Below, piece by piece: positions 39,718-51,463 of a DNA stretch of 64,000 nucleotides. The DNA is taken from assembly GCF_000203795.2 (NCBI RefSeq), contig NW_006281101.1, forward strand, positions 769,279-833,278, given 5' to 3'. Each line of letters begins with the position of its first letter. The stretch's first letter is position 1. The notes beneath the pieces are model-generated. The model had not been told where the DNA came from. It saw nothing but the letters and a program-made list of their open reading frames with translations, and did not search any database. The stretch is from Batrachochytrium dendrobatidis JAM81 (lineage: Eukaryota; Chytridiomycota; Chytridiomycetes; Rhizophydiales). Position numbers and translations under genes: made by a program.

Positions 39718-41285
39718 TTAAAACCCTAATGCAATGTATCCAACACTGGCAGTGGCTACAACAGTGCTATTGTGGGTCATTTCGTATCCAACGTACCCTG
39801 ATAGAAACCCTGGAAAAGGAAAAGGTTGTGGATCAAAATGTACATGCTCGCCTGTAACAGATACCTTGCCCAGCGATGTTTTTGCAATAAATGTACCATA
39901 ATAATCTCCCACCTATACAACAGTCACTATCAAAAACCCTGCGTAATGTATAAAACTTGACGTGGCATCCATCACAAGAAATCACTTACAAAATTGAGAG
40001 TTGTTACTCCAGCATCATTTATCGAAGTCGTAGTTGATATGTTTAAGGGTTCAAGATCCAACGTGATAGGACCAGCTCGGCTTTGTACATGTAGCGTCGA
40101 ATACGATGATAGCGATCCTTGAATCCAGCCATCATCAGCGATAATACTTGCTTTGCGAACAGGCTCATTTGATTCTAGTGGTGATACAAATCGTGCATCC
40201 ATTTGTATATATCCAGAATTTGACTCAAGATGAAGATGATCCGTAATATTGGCGACGGCATGAATCGCTCCAGCTCCAGTCTGCATTTTAAGTGATTTTG
40301 CAAAAAGTCCCTAATACATTCCAAACACGCAGCAAGTTAATTATAAACATACCAACTCTGGCACATAGCCAGCATATTGTAGTAGAGGATAGATGAACAT
40401 ACGTTTGTATTGATAGCGCCGACATCTAGATTAAAATTAACATGACCCATGGCTAGTGTGGAATTGATGGGCGAAACATTAATGACTCCATTAGAGATTT
40501 GAACATTGAGATCAAGTGTGCTTCCTTGATCAAGTGTACGAGGTAATCCCAATCCAACGGCAAGCATGATTTGCTCAGCTGGTCCAGCTACATTGGGAGT
40601 TTGGATATGCACTCGAGTTCCCCCTGTATGAACTATGGTGGATATATTAACAAATTCTGCAAGAGATTGATCAAATGATTCCACGACAAATGCAAATGAT
40701 ATGAATCCAGGTAGAGATGTAGATGCTAGATCTGATGTCACATTCAACATATACACCTCCAATGTTGTCTTCTAAAATCAATCAACATAAAAGGTATGTA
40801 ATTTCAGAATAGACGATATAGCATTGATGGCCATCTCAATTCAACCCCATTAACAATTTGGTGTGCAGACTTACAACATTGCCACTAATCAGTAATTCGA
40901 ATGAGTCGATAATATTTAGATTCTGTATACCCTGCATAATCGGAAAAACACCAACGCTTGGTTTGAAATGATGTGCATTGGATATCAAGGGTGCTAATTT
41001 AGAATGCAAATAAGGACCAATGCTGAATTGGTTGGGTTCCAAGTGAGACTGACATGGCAATAAAGTCATCCATAATAAGAGCAAGATAGTGAACATCAGA
41101 ACTGTCAAAAATCCAAATATTCGCTTCATGACTTGGACATGTATAGAATGAGTGTTGCTGATAGTTGCCAGCAGTTTTGGATTGTTATTGGAGTCTTGAC
41201 GACAGTTTACATATTCCAATAATGACTGGGCTGCATTCTCCTGGTTATCTATATCGACTATAGTTTGATGGATACTCTGGCCCAT
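39718..41285 (-). CDS. Type II single-pass membrane protein with beta-rich ectodomain
   Basis: Four exons (40875-41285, 40403-40771, 39990-40310, 39718-39912) give about 431 residues. One transmembrane segment lies at residues about 57-75 (FGFLTVLMFTILLLLWMTLL), preceded by VQVMKR, so the long C-terminal part should face the lumen or exterior. That part is rich in N-glycosylation sequons (NVTS, NISTI, NSTL, NITD, NSTV) and in beta-strand repeats such as SNSGYIQMDARF, DDGWIQGSLSSYSTLHVQ and TSLGKVSVTG, resembling stacked-strand or adhesin-like folds (DUF4097-type reminiscence). It ends VATASVGYIALGF. I do not recognise a named family. It is convergent with AP-4 epsilon. Confidence 0.7.
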
Positions 41286-42069
41286 TGAATACTAAAACGG
41301 GTCAAGCAATAACCTTGCAAAATAGAATCAAGTTCAAATCAACAAAGCTTGTTTTTAGTTGGTTTGAACGGGTGTTTGAAGCTTATTCGACATGCAACAG
41401 CCTATAAAATACACTGACAAGACAATTGTTTTGAAATATCTATTATAATTGTACTCGTATAAAATGAAGCACTTTTATTTATCTTGACATGACAAATTCA
41501 TTCAAATCCAGATATTGAGTTGAATGTCAAACTCATCTTTATTGTATCTAAAAAGTCAGATACGACTGCGATCTAGTTTAATCAACACGACACATCTCGA
41601 GAGAATTGTTTGCATGTGTTTTGAAACTAAAGTGCGTACAGATCGCAATTCGTGCGACCATTCAATCCAACTATAAAAGTAAATTTATTCGGCAATAGTG
41701 CTTTACATTTTTATCACTCCTAAATGCAAGTGTCAATTTTTGATGATATCAAATTGGTATATAGCATTGTATATGAACTTGAAACAACAGCAGACATAGT
41801 AGATAGATCAAGTATGAAAGGATAAGCTATTTCGTTGGGTTATTTAAATTGAAAGCGATTTTTCACAGTAACAATCAAAAAATACAATTTCAAAGCCACT
41901 AGGCGACCGAATAGTCCCAATTGAAGCCACTATAATCTGTCGTTTTAATTTTCTAAAAACATCTTTTACGTATCAAGCATCATGTTGTAGCATCCTGCTA
42001 GGTATATGTGGCATCTACGTTGTGTCAACAAGTGATGTATGGTTTGAAAAAATGGAGCGATTCGTATTA
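41286..42069. other. Intergenic with TIR element remnant; possible lost XRN exon
   Basis: The first part is the 5' flank of the membrane-protein gene, 41445-41700 is TIR element copy G, and 41887-41925 on the minus strand encodes YSGFNWDYSVA followed by a stop, which resembles the motif expected after the truncated end of the XRN-like gene. Nothing else is recognised. Confidence 0.4.
41445..41700 (+). mobile_element. TIR element copy G
   Basis: Starts with a degenerate terminus TTGTACTCGTATAAAATGAA. The interior (TTATCTTGACATGACAAATT, AATCCAGATATTGAGTTGAA, ATACGACTGCGATCTAGTT, CATCTCGAGAGAATTGTTT) is the near-identical reverse complement of 43998-44140 in copy H. It is shorter than other copies and its distal end is not clear. 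Together with copy H it brackets the XRN-like gene in inverted orientation. Confidence 0.65.
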
Positions 42070-43833
42070 TCAAATATAGTAGTTTAGCAAATCTTGAGTA
42101 ACGTACTACAAATGATTGTATATCAATATCTAAAAACATGACGACGGATATACATACCCGTAGGGTAGCTTCTCGAGCAGTAGATGCATTGTTTTGACGC
42201 TGTGGCCATTCAGTTTTCCATCGAGTCTCTCCTATTTCGGAAATCCAGTCCGTCAGTCCTATATAAAGGTATTCGGCATCCATAACATCGTTGGGCATAA
42301 ATATAAAGTTGTAGTCCGGACACTCGCCCGCTTTCAGCAATCCCAAATTCCATGTCAATGCTTCGAAATAGTCTTTGGTCTGCTGCAACTCCTGTCCAGT
42401 CTTTTTCCTAGTCAGAAGCGTGTCGCTAGGTAGCAGCTTGTTGCTCTTGGGATATATAGCACCCATGATGGCTGCAAGATCAAACGTAATGCTCTCATCT
42501 TCCACGTTCACAAGATGGCCATCGCTCTTGGCATCAATATCCCCAGTATCATATTTTTTATATTGCTGGGCAAGATACTGGTTAAACAGTTTTACAAGTC
42601 CGATGTGTTGGATTTTATCCAAGTAATCGTTTCCCAAAAGAAGTGTCAAAAATGCAATATCATGCATGATTCGATTTGTATCTTTTGCTGGTGATTTGGA
42701 AGCCAGCTGTTTTCGCAGAAAACCAAATGATAATGGAGAATCCCACCATCCACGTTGGATAATGCAGTCGATATCTGGAGTAGCAACCATTACTATTTCA
42801 AAACACATGTGTAGAGGTTATTATACAGATGCCTGTAACAACGCATGCATCATGTAGATTATAAAGCAGCGGACTAGCTAAAGTTTTTGAAATAAATGTA
42901 AACTTACAATGCATCAGGGCGTCGGAATCACCAGATAGCATAGTAAACGTTTCAGGAATTTGAGAAGAGTCGAATGCATTTGTAGCACGCAGTTCTAGAA
43001 TACGCTTCATGACCTTGGCTTCGCCTTCACCAGAATTGATCGAGCCACTGATCTTGAACTCCTTATAAGGACCCTGATTCCATGATTGAGACTCGGCATT
43101 AGAATCAAATGTTTCTTTTAATAGTAGTTCTAGACGTCCATAGTAAGCCGATCCGGGACTTAGATCCAATCGATGAACTTTATTCATAATTCCATATGGT
43201 GCCTTTAGATGCTTCTAAATTCCCTAGCACATATCCAAAAATTGTAAATACCCAATCTGAAGGTGATGGAAAGCATACGAACAGCAACATTGTAAAGTGA
43301 TAGGAAGCAAGCCTTGATGTGGATAGCAGTTGCACAAAGCTCAGAGTATATTTACAACTGTAGAGTACTCATGTGTGACCATTAAACAAAGGTCTGGCAC
43401 TACAACAGACAATCAACCTACATTTTTATCAAAATACTGTGCTCTACGTAGAATCTGGACAGGCAGCTTGGCAATAGGAGCAGCACCGTCTATAGCAATG
43501 AATAAAGACTGTCGCGGTTTATAGCTCTGAACAAGTGATTTGATGCTAGCAATAACGCTAGAGTTGAGCGACCGTTCCACTACCATATCGGCCTTCATAG
43601 AGCGATGAATAAACATGGTCAAATCCATAAGCAAATGATCAGTTGGCTGCTTTTTCAGTTGAGCCGTATTTCTATCATGCACAATAGCTATTAATAGTTC
43701 ATCTGGTAGTATTGATCTGGAGTCTTTATATACAGTCACTGTTCAGTCAAAGATCATGCAGAACTTATACTTACTGATGAAGCGCAGTAGGAACAACTGT
43801 TTGCAGAAACCTCCACAGTTGAGTACCACCCAT
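42070..43833 (-). CDS. Compact XRN-family 5'-3' exoribonuclease
   Basis: Five exons (43775-43833, 43422-43716, 42908-43214, 42158-42792, 42070-42105) encode about 443 residues. It has the order of XRN nuclease motifs: MGGTQLWRFLQTVVP start, DHLLMDLTMFIHR (first acidic residue), LFIAIDGAAPIAKLPVQILR with the conserved lysine, ISGSINSGEGEAKVMKRI, TMLSGDSDALM (DxD), and IAFLTLLLGNDYLDKI. The acidic residues of the metal site therefore look present. It stops right after YVTQDLLNYYI, where XRN proteins normally continue with a Trp/Tyr-rich segment. It is far shorter than XRN1 or RAT1 and very divergent, so it is a third, unnamed XRN relative. Probably active, RNA target unknown. Confidence 0.75.
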
Positions 43834-43884
43834 TGTAGCAAATGCAGGTGTCAACTGTTGTAGAAAGAAGTGTTAAATCTTGTT

Positions 43885-44240
43885 TTACAGTTGTACTCAC
43901 GTAAAATGAATCAAAGTGTCAAAATGTATAATAAACCAATTCACATTTGATTTACTGAACAGTCCATGACAAGACTGTTTGCAAAATCAAGTGTGATTGG
44001 CATGCAAACAATTCTCTCGAGATGTGCCGTGTTGATTGAACTAGATCGCAGTCGTATCTAACTTTTTAGATACAACAAAGATGAGTTTGACATTCAACTC
44101 AATATCTGGATTTGAATGAATCTGTCATGTCAAGATAAACCCCAGTTCAAAATCATAGTTTGATCGAGTATCATATGATGGGCATTGTATTTGGAGAATT
44201 GAAATCAATGTGTAGTAGAAAAACAAGTGAATATTTAACT
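43885..44240 (-). mobile_element. TIR element copy H
   Basis: The terminus AGTTGTACTCACGTAAAATGA is at about 43890. The interior includes ATTCTCTCGAGATGTGCCGT, GAACTAGATCGCAGTCGTAT and AATATCTGGATTTGAATGA, the reverse complement of copy G. Toward 44220 it shares GAATTGAAAT and GTAGTAGAAAAA with copy B. The distal terminus is not visible. It lies between the XRN-like start and the FSH hydrolase start. Confidence 0.7.
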
Positions 44241-44548
44241 ATTGTATACTTTGAAAAAAAGGCAGTCACTACAAGATAGTAATCCATGTTACATGAACAT
44301 GGTGAATCTGCACCAACTAATTCATCTTTGAATAGTTTAGCAATCGTAATCCATAATAAATTGATATGTTTTAAATGTAAAACTACAGTTATCTTGATAA
44401 ACAAGTTTTTCAGATAACGTTGATTAAACTTGAATATAATCTGATGCTCAAGCAACTCGGCTATAGCCAATCCATTTATCACGTGACGACATAGTGGTCA
44501 ATCAAACACTACAAACTTGAGCAAGTTCCAATCAGCAACATAACAAGC

Positions 44549-45700
44549 ATGGCAAAGGGTGTTCCAGCAGTAACAGCACGCAAGGTCCGTAAACTTCTCT
44601 GTCTGCATGGCTATACTCAAAATGCGACAGTGTTTCGAAAACGTACGGCTGTTTTTCGCAAGGATATTTCTACTCACTATGAGCTCGAGTTTGTAACAGC
44701 ACCCCATCAAGCCAACGTGCCTGCTCGCACTGATGCTACAAACGTTTTATCCATGTTGTCTAAAACGTTGAATGATGGGAGTAGAAATGGATCGTCTGAA
44801 GATACTGATGAACAACGGGCATGGTGGGTTGCTTCAGATTGTGGAACAGTATACCAAGGACTGGATGAATCGCTAAAAATGCTGGAACAAGTATGGCATA
44901 GTCGAGGGCCATTTGATGGAATATTGGGATTTTCACAAGGTAAGCCATTTTTATTTTGAATTGGATATGAAGCTGCAATGTTTTTTAAGCTGTGTAAACA
45001 CCATTCTGGCATTGGTTTCTATCGAATTCAACTAAAGCTACTCTCATATAACGATAGGTGCTACAATGGCGTGGCTATTAGCAGGCTATCTGCATCGCAC
45101 ATATAGAGTAAAACTACAGGCTGAGCCACTATCTAACACAGATGCTGGCGCATTTAATACATCACTAGACGATCAGTCAAAATCTGCCTCTGCAATACCA
45201 TTGATGGTTGTTGCTGTATCTGGCTTTGTACCAAAGTCTGATCACGGACTTGCTTTAATCAAAGATGCTGGAGAAGCAAAGATTCGGGGGTTACATATTA
45301 TTGGTCGTAGCGATACTTGGGTTGATCCGATTCGTAGTGAGCAATTAGCAATGATGCTTAAAAGTATAAGCTCAAGTTGTACAAGTACCTTGTTGGAATC
45401 ACCTTTAGCACTGAAAACGAATTCACAAGAAAGTCCTAATGACCACCAAATGATGATGAATGAGTCCAATCCTGCTTCGCCAACTACTACGTGCGAGTCA
45501 AATGGCATTGACGGACCTATTCAATCTATCTTGTATCACGATGGCGGGTATGTCAATTTAACGATCAAGTTTATTTGATTCAAGTATTTGAATTATGATG
45601 CTAATTCGAGTTTTTGTTTGTTTCCAGTCATTTTGTGCCCACGGATGCTGCCATGCGTTGTAAGATTAAAGAATGGCTTTTTACAACTGTATCAACGTAA
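44549..45700 (+). CDS. FSH-type serine hydrolase (OVCA2/FSH1 family)
   Basis: An alpha/beta hydrolase fold esterase of the FSH1 family. Three exons (44549-44939, 45058-45547, 45628-45700). The start RKVRKLLCLHGYTQNATVFR is the usual first strand with the oxyanion His-Gly. GPFDGILGFSQG splits across an intron and carries the nucleophilic Ser; HIIGRSDTWVDPIRSE has the catalytic Asp, and HDGGHFVPTDAAMR the catalytic His. A low-complexity insert of about 55 residues (MLKSISSSCT ... SNGIDG) sits before the His motif. The C-terminus KEWLFTTVST and its TAA stop are read from the terminus of a TIR element, so the original ending has been replaced. Substrate unknown. Confidence 0.82.
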
Positions 45701-46000
45701 AATGAGCCGCTATATAGGTCGAGATATATAATAAACAACCAGTCTTGTGGAATGATAGTCCACATCCAATTTACTGAATATTATGTTTTAAACTTGACAA
45801 AGCTAAAAATTCAGTGATTAAGCATGGTCTGCCAACCATTCGACAAACAACAATGTTGCGAGATGCATAGCTTTGTATGCCTATCAAGCTGACCTGATCC
45901 ATTATCACATGCTATTGTATACGTCTAATCAAGATAACAATCGTGTGTATTGTTCATTCAATACAATAATTTGGTGTAAGTCAACGCAAAAGGAAAACTT
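45678..46000 (+). mobile_element. TIR element copy I, fused to the hydrolase 3' end
   Basis: The terminus TTTACAACTGTATCAACGTA begins at about 45680, inside the last coding exon of the FSH-type hydrolase. The interior (ATATATAATAAACAACCAG, ATTTACTGAATATTATG, ATCAAGCTGACCTGAT) matches copies D and H at lower identity. No matching distal terminus was found, so the right edge is approximate. Confidence 0.55.
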
Positions 46001-47088
46001 AGATCACTGCTAAATGAGCAGCAAACATTAAAAAATCAGCTGAATCCACATGGAAAAATACCGCATTATATTATTGAAAGCACCAGAACTCCAGGATTGA
46101 ATAGGCCAAGTTTATAGAAAAGCAGTATCTTGACACGGAATGACAATTTACAAAGACAACACACTATGATCTATACGCAAGTCAAACTCTCCACACTATA
46201 CCCACAGTATGCCTCAATGATGTATTTTACAGATACACTTGTCACTGTGGATATGTAAATTATCGAACCTGTCCACAAACAAATTCAAAGGCATAGTCGC
46301 GTGATTCCAACAGATCAAATTGCATGTTGTAATCCTCGTGTCAAAACGCCAAAATGGTATAAGCGTTGTTACCCTTGCCAAAATCGCTTGTAAACACATG
46401 ATTTTGAACCAGCGACTCATATGCTTTATCCCATGGTTACGGGTTGCAGCACTCATAAGCGAAGCATTTTTTTAAATGACAATAATATAATACTATACAC
46501 TATTGACCATGTCCTTCATATGATGGGTCGGACTTGAGTAATTAGCTTCCACGTATTTAGCCGTCATGCCCAGTATGGATCGGTCAGACACGGCTATTCT
46601 GAATTTACCAAAGTCAAACTAGCATCCATATAATGGTTTCAGATATTGCAGAGTTTATGTTTGCAAGTGAAAATCTATAATGAAAGACTGAGAAATAGCC
46701 TATATCAAAGGTTGAATTTTGCAAGGCAGGGGCAAAATCTGATGCAGTGAAAAGCCGATATATTGCAACTCAAAAAGTAAATAGTGGCCACAATCCCCTT
46801 GTCTTGGGCTGTAAACGGATTATGTTTCGTGTCATTTCCGCTTCAACTCTGCCCAACTGCACTCCACAACGGGTCTTTTATGCCAGCAACCGAGTGCACC
46901 TACTGGCTTAGGCAAAACATTTTAAAAGAGAAGCAGATTAAAATTATTTGCTACGCACGCTATAGCTTAACTAAGCCGCCGATCTAGAATACGCCCAAAG
47001 CTTTGACTCGAGTTCAACCAAGTAGCAGCATATCCAGACATATATAATAGCCAATTAAATAGCCTTGTCCCTTTGCTCACAAAAAAAC
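46001..47088. other. Intergenic, nothing recognised
   Basis: AT-rich sequence with only short shadow frames on both strands. No tRNA, TIR element terminus or conserved exon was recognised. Confidence 0.45.
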
Positions 47089-47808
47089 ATGAATGTCAAT
47101 TCCGGTGAAATCATATGCGCTAGTAAGCTGATGACCAACACCAACACGAATATCCCAGCGCCTGTTGGGTTTTATGATCAAAGCCAACACACTGCATCTT
47201 CATTCCGACAAAACTACTGCTCATCTCAGCCAAAAGATCAAAGCAGCTACTTTTCAGAAAATGCTTCCAAGAATATGCAATCACTTGGTAATTGTACAGA
47301 GCAGCCATCACTTCAGCTCGAGCAGTGTGGTACAGCTCTGCAGAACCATTTGGCCTCCTCTCCATCGCCCACCTTTGTCTCGTCAAATCTGCTGTACCAA
47401 CAAAAACAGTATCCACAGCTATTTACTGGAAACGTTGGCTCAAGAGGTTGCAGCATAAATGTGTCCACCCAAATCTTGAGGGATAACAGTGCCGTGACAT
47501 CACTGCCAGCGCTTGAGCCTGAAACACCAACGCTAGCATTAGTGGGCGGAAGTATACCTATACATATTACTACTCCTCCGGCAATGCCAACGCATAATCG
47601 CTCTACCGCGGGAGAATTGAATTCCGCCCAGGCCACTAGTCCATCAAATACCATAACACCGAGTCATGTCACTTTGGGTACTTTTTCAGTAGATTCTGGA
47701 TCAACCCTTAGGACTGGTGCGGTAAGCAACTTTGGTAGTGACATGAAAGCTTTGAATCTACCCTATCAAGTTCTTTTTTCTCCAGACATCCAAGGTAATG
47801 CTTACTAA
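47089..47808 (+). CDS. Hypothetical Ser/Thr/Asn/Gln-rich protein
   Basis: An uninterrupted frame of 239 residues from ATG 47089, starting MNVNSGEIICASKLMTN and ending PYQVLFSPDIQGNAY. The composition is low-complexity (Ser, Thr, Asn, Gln, Pro), like the activation regions of fungal transcription factors, but no DNA-binding domain is present. A GTAATG at the end (47793) could be a donor to further exons, though none is obvious downstream before the next TIR element. Such a length of open frame in this AT-rich sequence is unlikely by chance, hence the call; no function is proposed. Confidence 0.45.
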   Translation: MNVNSGEIICASKLMTNTNTNIPAPVGFYDQSQHTASSFRQNYCSSQPKDQSSYFSENASKNMQSLGNCTEQPSLQLEQCGTALQNHLASSPSPTFVSSNLLYQQKQYPQLFTGNVGSRGCSINVSTQILRDNSAVTSLPALEPETPTLALVGGSIPIHITTPPAMPTHNRSTAGELNSAQATSPSNTITPSHVTLGTFSVDSGSTLRTGAVSNFGSDMKALNLPYQVLFSPDIQGNAY

Positions 47809-48192
47809 TGAATTGGCTATTGATTTGTTTACCTGTATTGTCCCTTTATGGCCTTGGTGTCTATATATGGCCACACTGCCTGCTATTGTGCAACTTATTT
47901 GAGGGTATAATATTTTAAATGCGCATGAGTACTCCAAAAACGCATAGATTGCATACTCTATTACACCATCACTTGTTCTGCGCTCATACTGTTTCAGCCT
48001 ATTAGATGAGTGATTTGAAGTTTTGCTTGGGCTTTTAAAACGCCCGCTGCTTTTCATCTCTCCTAGTGTGTAGGCAGTGGCAGAAATGTAATATATGGGG
48101 TAGTAAAGCAATCTTCTAAAGTCGTTTGGTAAATGAGTAATTGCAGGTTTTTATGCAAAGGCTCAAAAAGGCGGATAATTATCATGCAATTT

Positions 48193-48770
48193 CATTTTAC
48201 AGCCGGTATTCATCCCATAATGCCTCTGAAATAGGCAATAGCTAAATACTTGCTGCACTTTTTTACCAAAGATTGCGCTATTTTTCCAACATTCTCAATT
48301 CTTCCAACACAACCACTATAATCCACAAAATTAAGCTATGGTTTTGAATTGGAATTCCCTCTACATTTGACATAACCACACACTGTATAATCACCACGTT
48401 TGAGATCAGATTGATTCGTTGCAATCCAGACATTCAGTTTGGCTATTTTCATGCTGTCAAACTTTTTGTTGTATCCCAATCTCAAATACGTTCTAGTCCA
48501 AGAGAACAAAGATTGCACGTTTCAGCAGTACAACAACTGTTTCCATACTGATCACTAAATGTTTACTTAAAGGAAAGGGGGATTGAAGAGATGTCAAGGA
48601 TGTGAGATTGGCATAGTGGTGAGCATTCATTCAATTTTTTATACAAGAATGATCGCACAAATACCAGTAAATTTGGCGAGTTGTCATTTTATGGGACCGG
48701 CTGTTTATCATGCACCTTGACATCCTTATCCAGTGATTCGTTTTACATCAATATATGACTGTAAATAGGT
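48193..48770 (+). mobile_element. TIR element copy J (old, long)
   Basis: Left terminus TTTACAGCCGGTATTCATCC and inverted right terminus near 48745-48768 (TTTTACATCAATATATGACT). The interior includes ACATAACCACACACTGTATA, ATCACCACGTTTGAGATCAG, CATGCTGTCAAACTTTTTGT and CTAGTCCAAGAGAACAAAGA, which match copy D in the same orientation. The termini have diverged, so this is an old insertion. Confidence 0.65.
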
Positions 48771-49701
48771 TTAGCTCACATTTAATGAGTTTAGACGATG
48801 CATTCATTTCTTCCTATTCCGACTCTAAAACAGATCAAGCTGTATCAACGTTCCGTAGATTCAACTTGACTTGCTTTTATCTTCTATTCAAAAACTCAAT
48901 TGCATGGTAGGCTAAACCAGTGCTTTTAAGATTGGATGCATTTATCACCAACTACCGCATTATTTCTTCATGTGCATTTTCATCCACACGTGTTGTAGGC
49001 AAACCTGATAGGGGAGATTCTGGTGGTTGGTGATAAATCTACCATGTGATGGGCAAAGTGAAACTCAATATACTGTTTTGTAGATTATACTTCCAAAACA
49101 CTGGATTTAACCTTGGCAGTTTAAGCATTGTCCTAAGTTGTACAAGAGTCAGGCATAATATGACCGGCGTCATGGTTCCAGCATTCACAAAAGACTGGAA
49201 TGCTGGACTTTAGTTTAAGAAACTTTTTTAATGTTGCATCATTCAAAACAAAGATCCCCCGCCATTGAAGGGTTTTTAATCAGGCATGAATTCCTCCCAT
49301 CTCATTTCGCCCAATTTTGAATAACCAATGCGCCAGCAACCCGTATTCCTCGTCACGCTTCCCGCATTTTTATAAACGCATTATTTGTGTTGTGCTTTAG
49401 CTCAGCTATTTAGCAGTATTTCCCCTATTCAAACCCATATATTTTATTATTCCGGCCTATTACTATTGATATTTCTGCATTTTCTGTCATTTGCTTGGAT
49501 TTTTGGACCTCAAATACTTGTGCAGCTTCCTCTTTTTGACTCCTTTTCAATTTAATTTCATTATTGGTGGGCGTCTTGTTTCAAATTATCCAAGCTGAAC
49601 CTACTTTCAACTAATTCAACACTGCGTTACCTAGCCTTGACTAACCATCACTCTACTATTTGGCTGGTCCTTAAAATTATTTTGAACTGGTTCCACTTTG
49701 C
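48771..49701. promoter_or_regulatory. Long upstream region of the bHLH gene with two inverted repeats
   Basis: No coding frame. One 17-bp inverted repeat (one mismatch) has arms at 48940-48956 and 49022-49038; a second perfect 10-bp one (TCCAGCATTC / GAATGCTGGA) spans 49177-49207 with an 11-nt loop. The 300 bases before the start codon are pyrimidine-rich, as expected of a fungal promoter or leader. Regulatory roles are inferred from position only. Confidence 0.35.
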
Positions 49702-51463
49702 ATGCAAAAATTAATCATGGCAGCCCAAGGAGCATATATCGACACTTGTAATTCTACTGATTCATCATCCATGGATGCCTCGTTCAAGTCTGCTGGGTAT
49801 GTACATTATCGACGTTTCTGATATAATGGACGCTTACAGAACCACTCTGTAGGCTTTCCCATAACTTGTATTGTCTGATAACCCGAGCTCTTTTAGCCCA
49901 TGGTTTCAATACCTCACAGCTTTAATTTGGTGTATACCACTCTTACCACCCTGCGTGGTAAAGTATTGGTACAATAGCCATTGTTATACCAACCCTTGCA
50001 TACATGTTTCAATATTCTACTCCTGACATGTCATGTGTCGTAATAATTCTACCAAAGTCTAACACCACTTTGCTATATATTACAGTCAGTTTAATTTGAA
50101 TACAGCTCCATTGACTCAAAGTCAAAGCGGAGGGAATAGCGTAAATGATCATAATGCAGAGAAACGAGCTACTCATAATGCAGTGGAGCGTGCCCGTAGG
50201 GAATCACTCAACTATCGCTTTCAAGAACTCGCCGGTGTTATTCCCTCTTTGAACTCTGTTCGCAAGCCATCCAAAACTGTTATTATTCAACGCTCACTTG
50301 AACATGTACATGAGCTCCGTCGACGCATTGAAATCAAAGACCGCACCTTGGCCATGTTTCGTCAACAGATTTCAGAACTCAAAAGTGAAATCAATAAAAC
50401 TCGTGTCCATAATGGCTTTGCTCCATTAACCATTGACATTCCGGACGAAGACCAGCTTATGGAATCTGCCCTTCTGGAACGGGATACTCAGCAGCGCCAA
50501 AAAAAGCGCCATCAAAAATTTTTTACTGCAGGTGGTCTGCCCATTCTAACCCGCAATACATCCATCAGCTCAGATGTCATGCTTAACGAATTCCAAAACA
50601 TAGATGATGAGGAAGAAGACGACCAGGACAGCATGTATATATCCTCTTCCATACCATCTGGTTTATCTTATATTAAAGAAGCGGAGATGGGCACTTTTTC
50701 GCCCTTTGATCCCAACTCTTTTGAGCATATGCAAGCATCTAGGCAGATGCGATCTTCGGTGGGGGGCGATACCCAAATGTTTCGATCCAACGCCAATCAA
50801 TCGACCGACGGAATTGCCTTTTCCCATTCTCTACCATTTAACCGTCCGTTCCGTGCCGGCTCTCTTGTCATTGATGGTCATGGCAGTCAGCAATCCTCCT
50901 CAGGTATTCCTGGGGTCACTAGTCCAATGACCATGTCTGTTCCAGGTGCCATGCCACCCATGACACCGTCTCCACTCCATATCACAGGATTTGATCACAT
51001 TGGCACAAACGCAGCGGCAGCAGTAGCCATGCATTTTCAGCAAACCGGGTTTCATCCAGCTAGTAACGGGATTGCTTCATCTTCTACACCTCCATCAGGA
51101 AATTTTATGGGAAATATGATATCAAAGGTTGATTTATCACAACGTCCCTCGTGGATAAACACTCAACCTACGGACAATCTGACGACACGAAAGAATAATT
51201 TTGAAGAGTCAATGTTAACCCAGCTACTCCATAGCTCGGACATGACTCAGCAGCAGCAACAACAACAACAACAGCAGATGCAATCGGGACAAGGGAATAT
51301 GTTGCATAGTCAGCAACATCATCACTCGCAACATTCGCCTCAACATCTGCAACAATCACAGTTTCAGTACCCTATTCAGCAAGCCTATTCCCAGTCACCC
51401 TATCAACAACCACAACAGCCTCAGCATTTTCAGTCAAAACATCCATTAGCACAGCAACACTAA
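49702..51463 (+). CDS. bHLH transcription factor with polyglutamine C-terminus
   Basis: Two exons (49702-49796 and 50086-51463) give about 490 residues. The bHLH domain lies at about residues 50-110: KRATHNAVERARRESLNYRF is the basic region and helix 1, with the His-Glu-Arg triad that reads E-box CANNTG sites; PSLNSVRKPSKTVIIQRSL is the loop and start of helix 2. A leucine-poor coiled extension follows (LRRRIEIKDRTLAMFRQQIS). The rest is disordered: an acidic patch (DDEEEDDQDS), Met/Pro/Ser-rich tracts, a run of ten glutamines from CAG/CAA codons near 51249-51280, and a His/Gln-rich end. Target genes unknown. MAAQG at 49717 is an alternative start. Confidence 0.85.
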
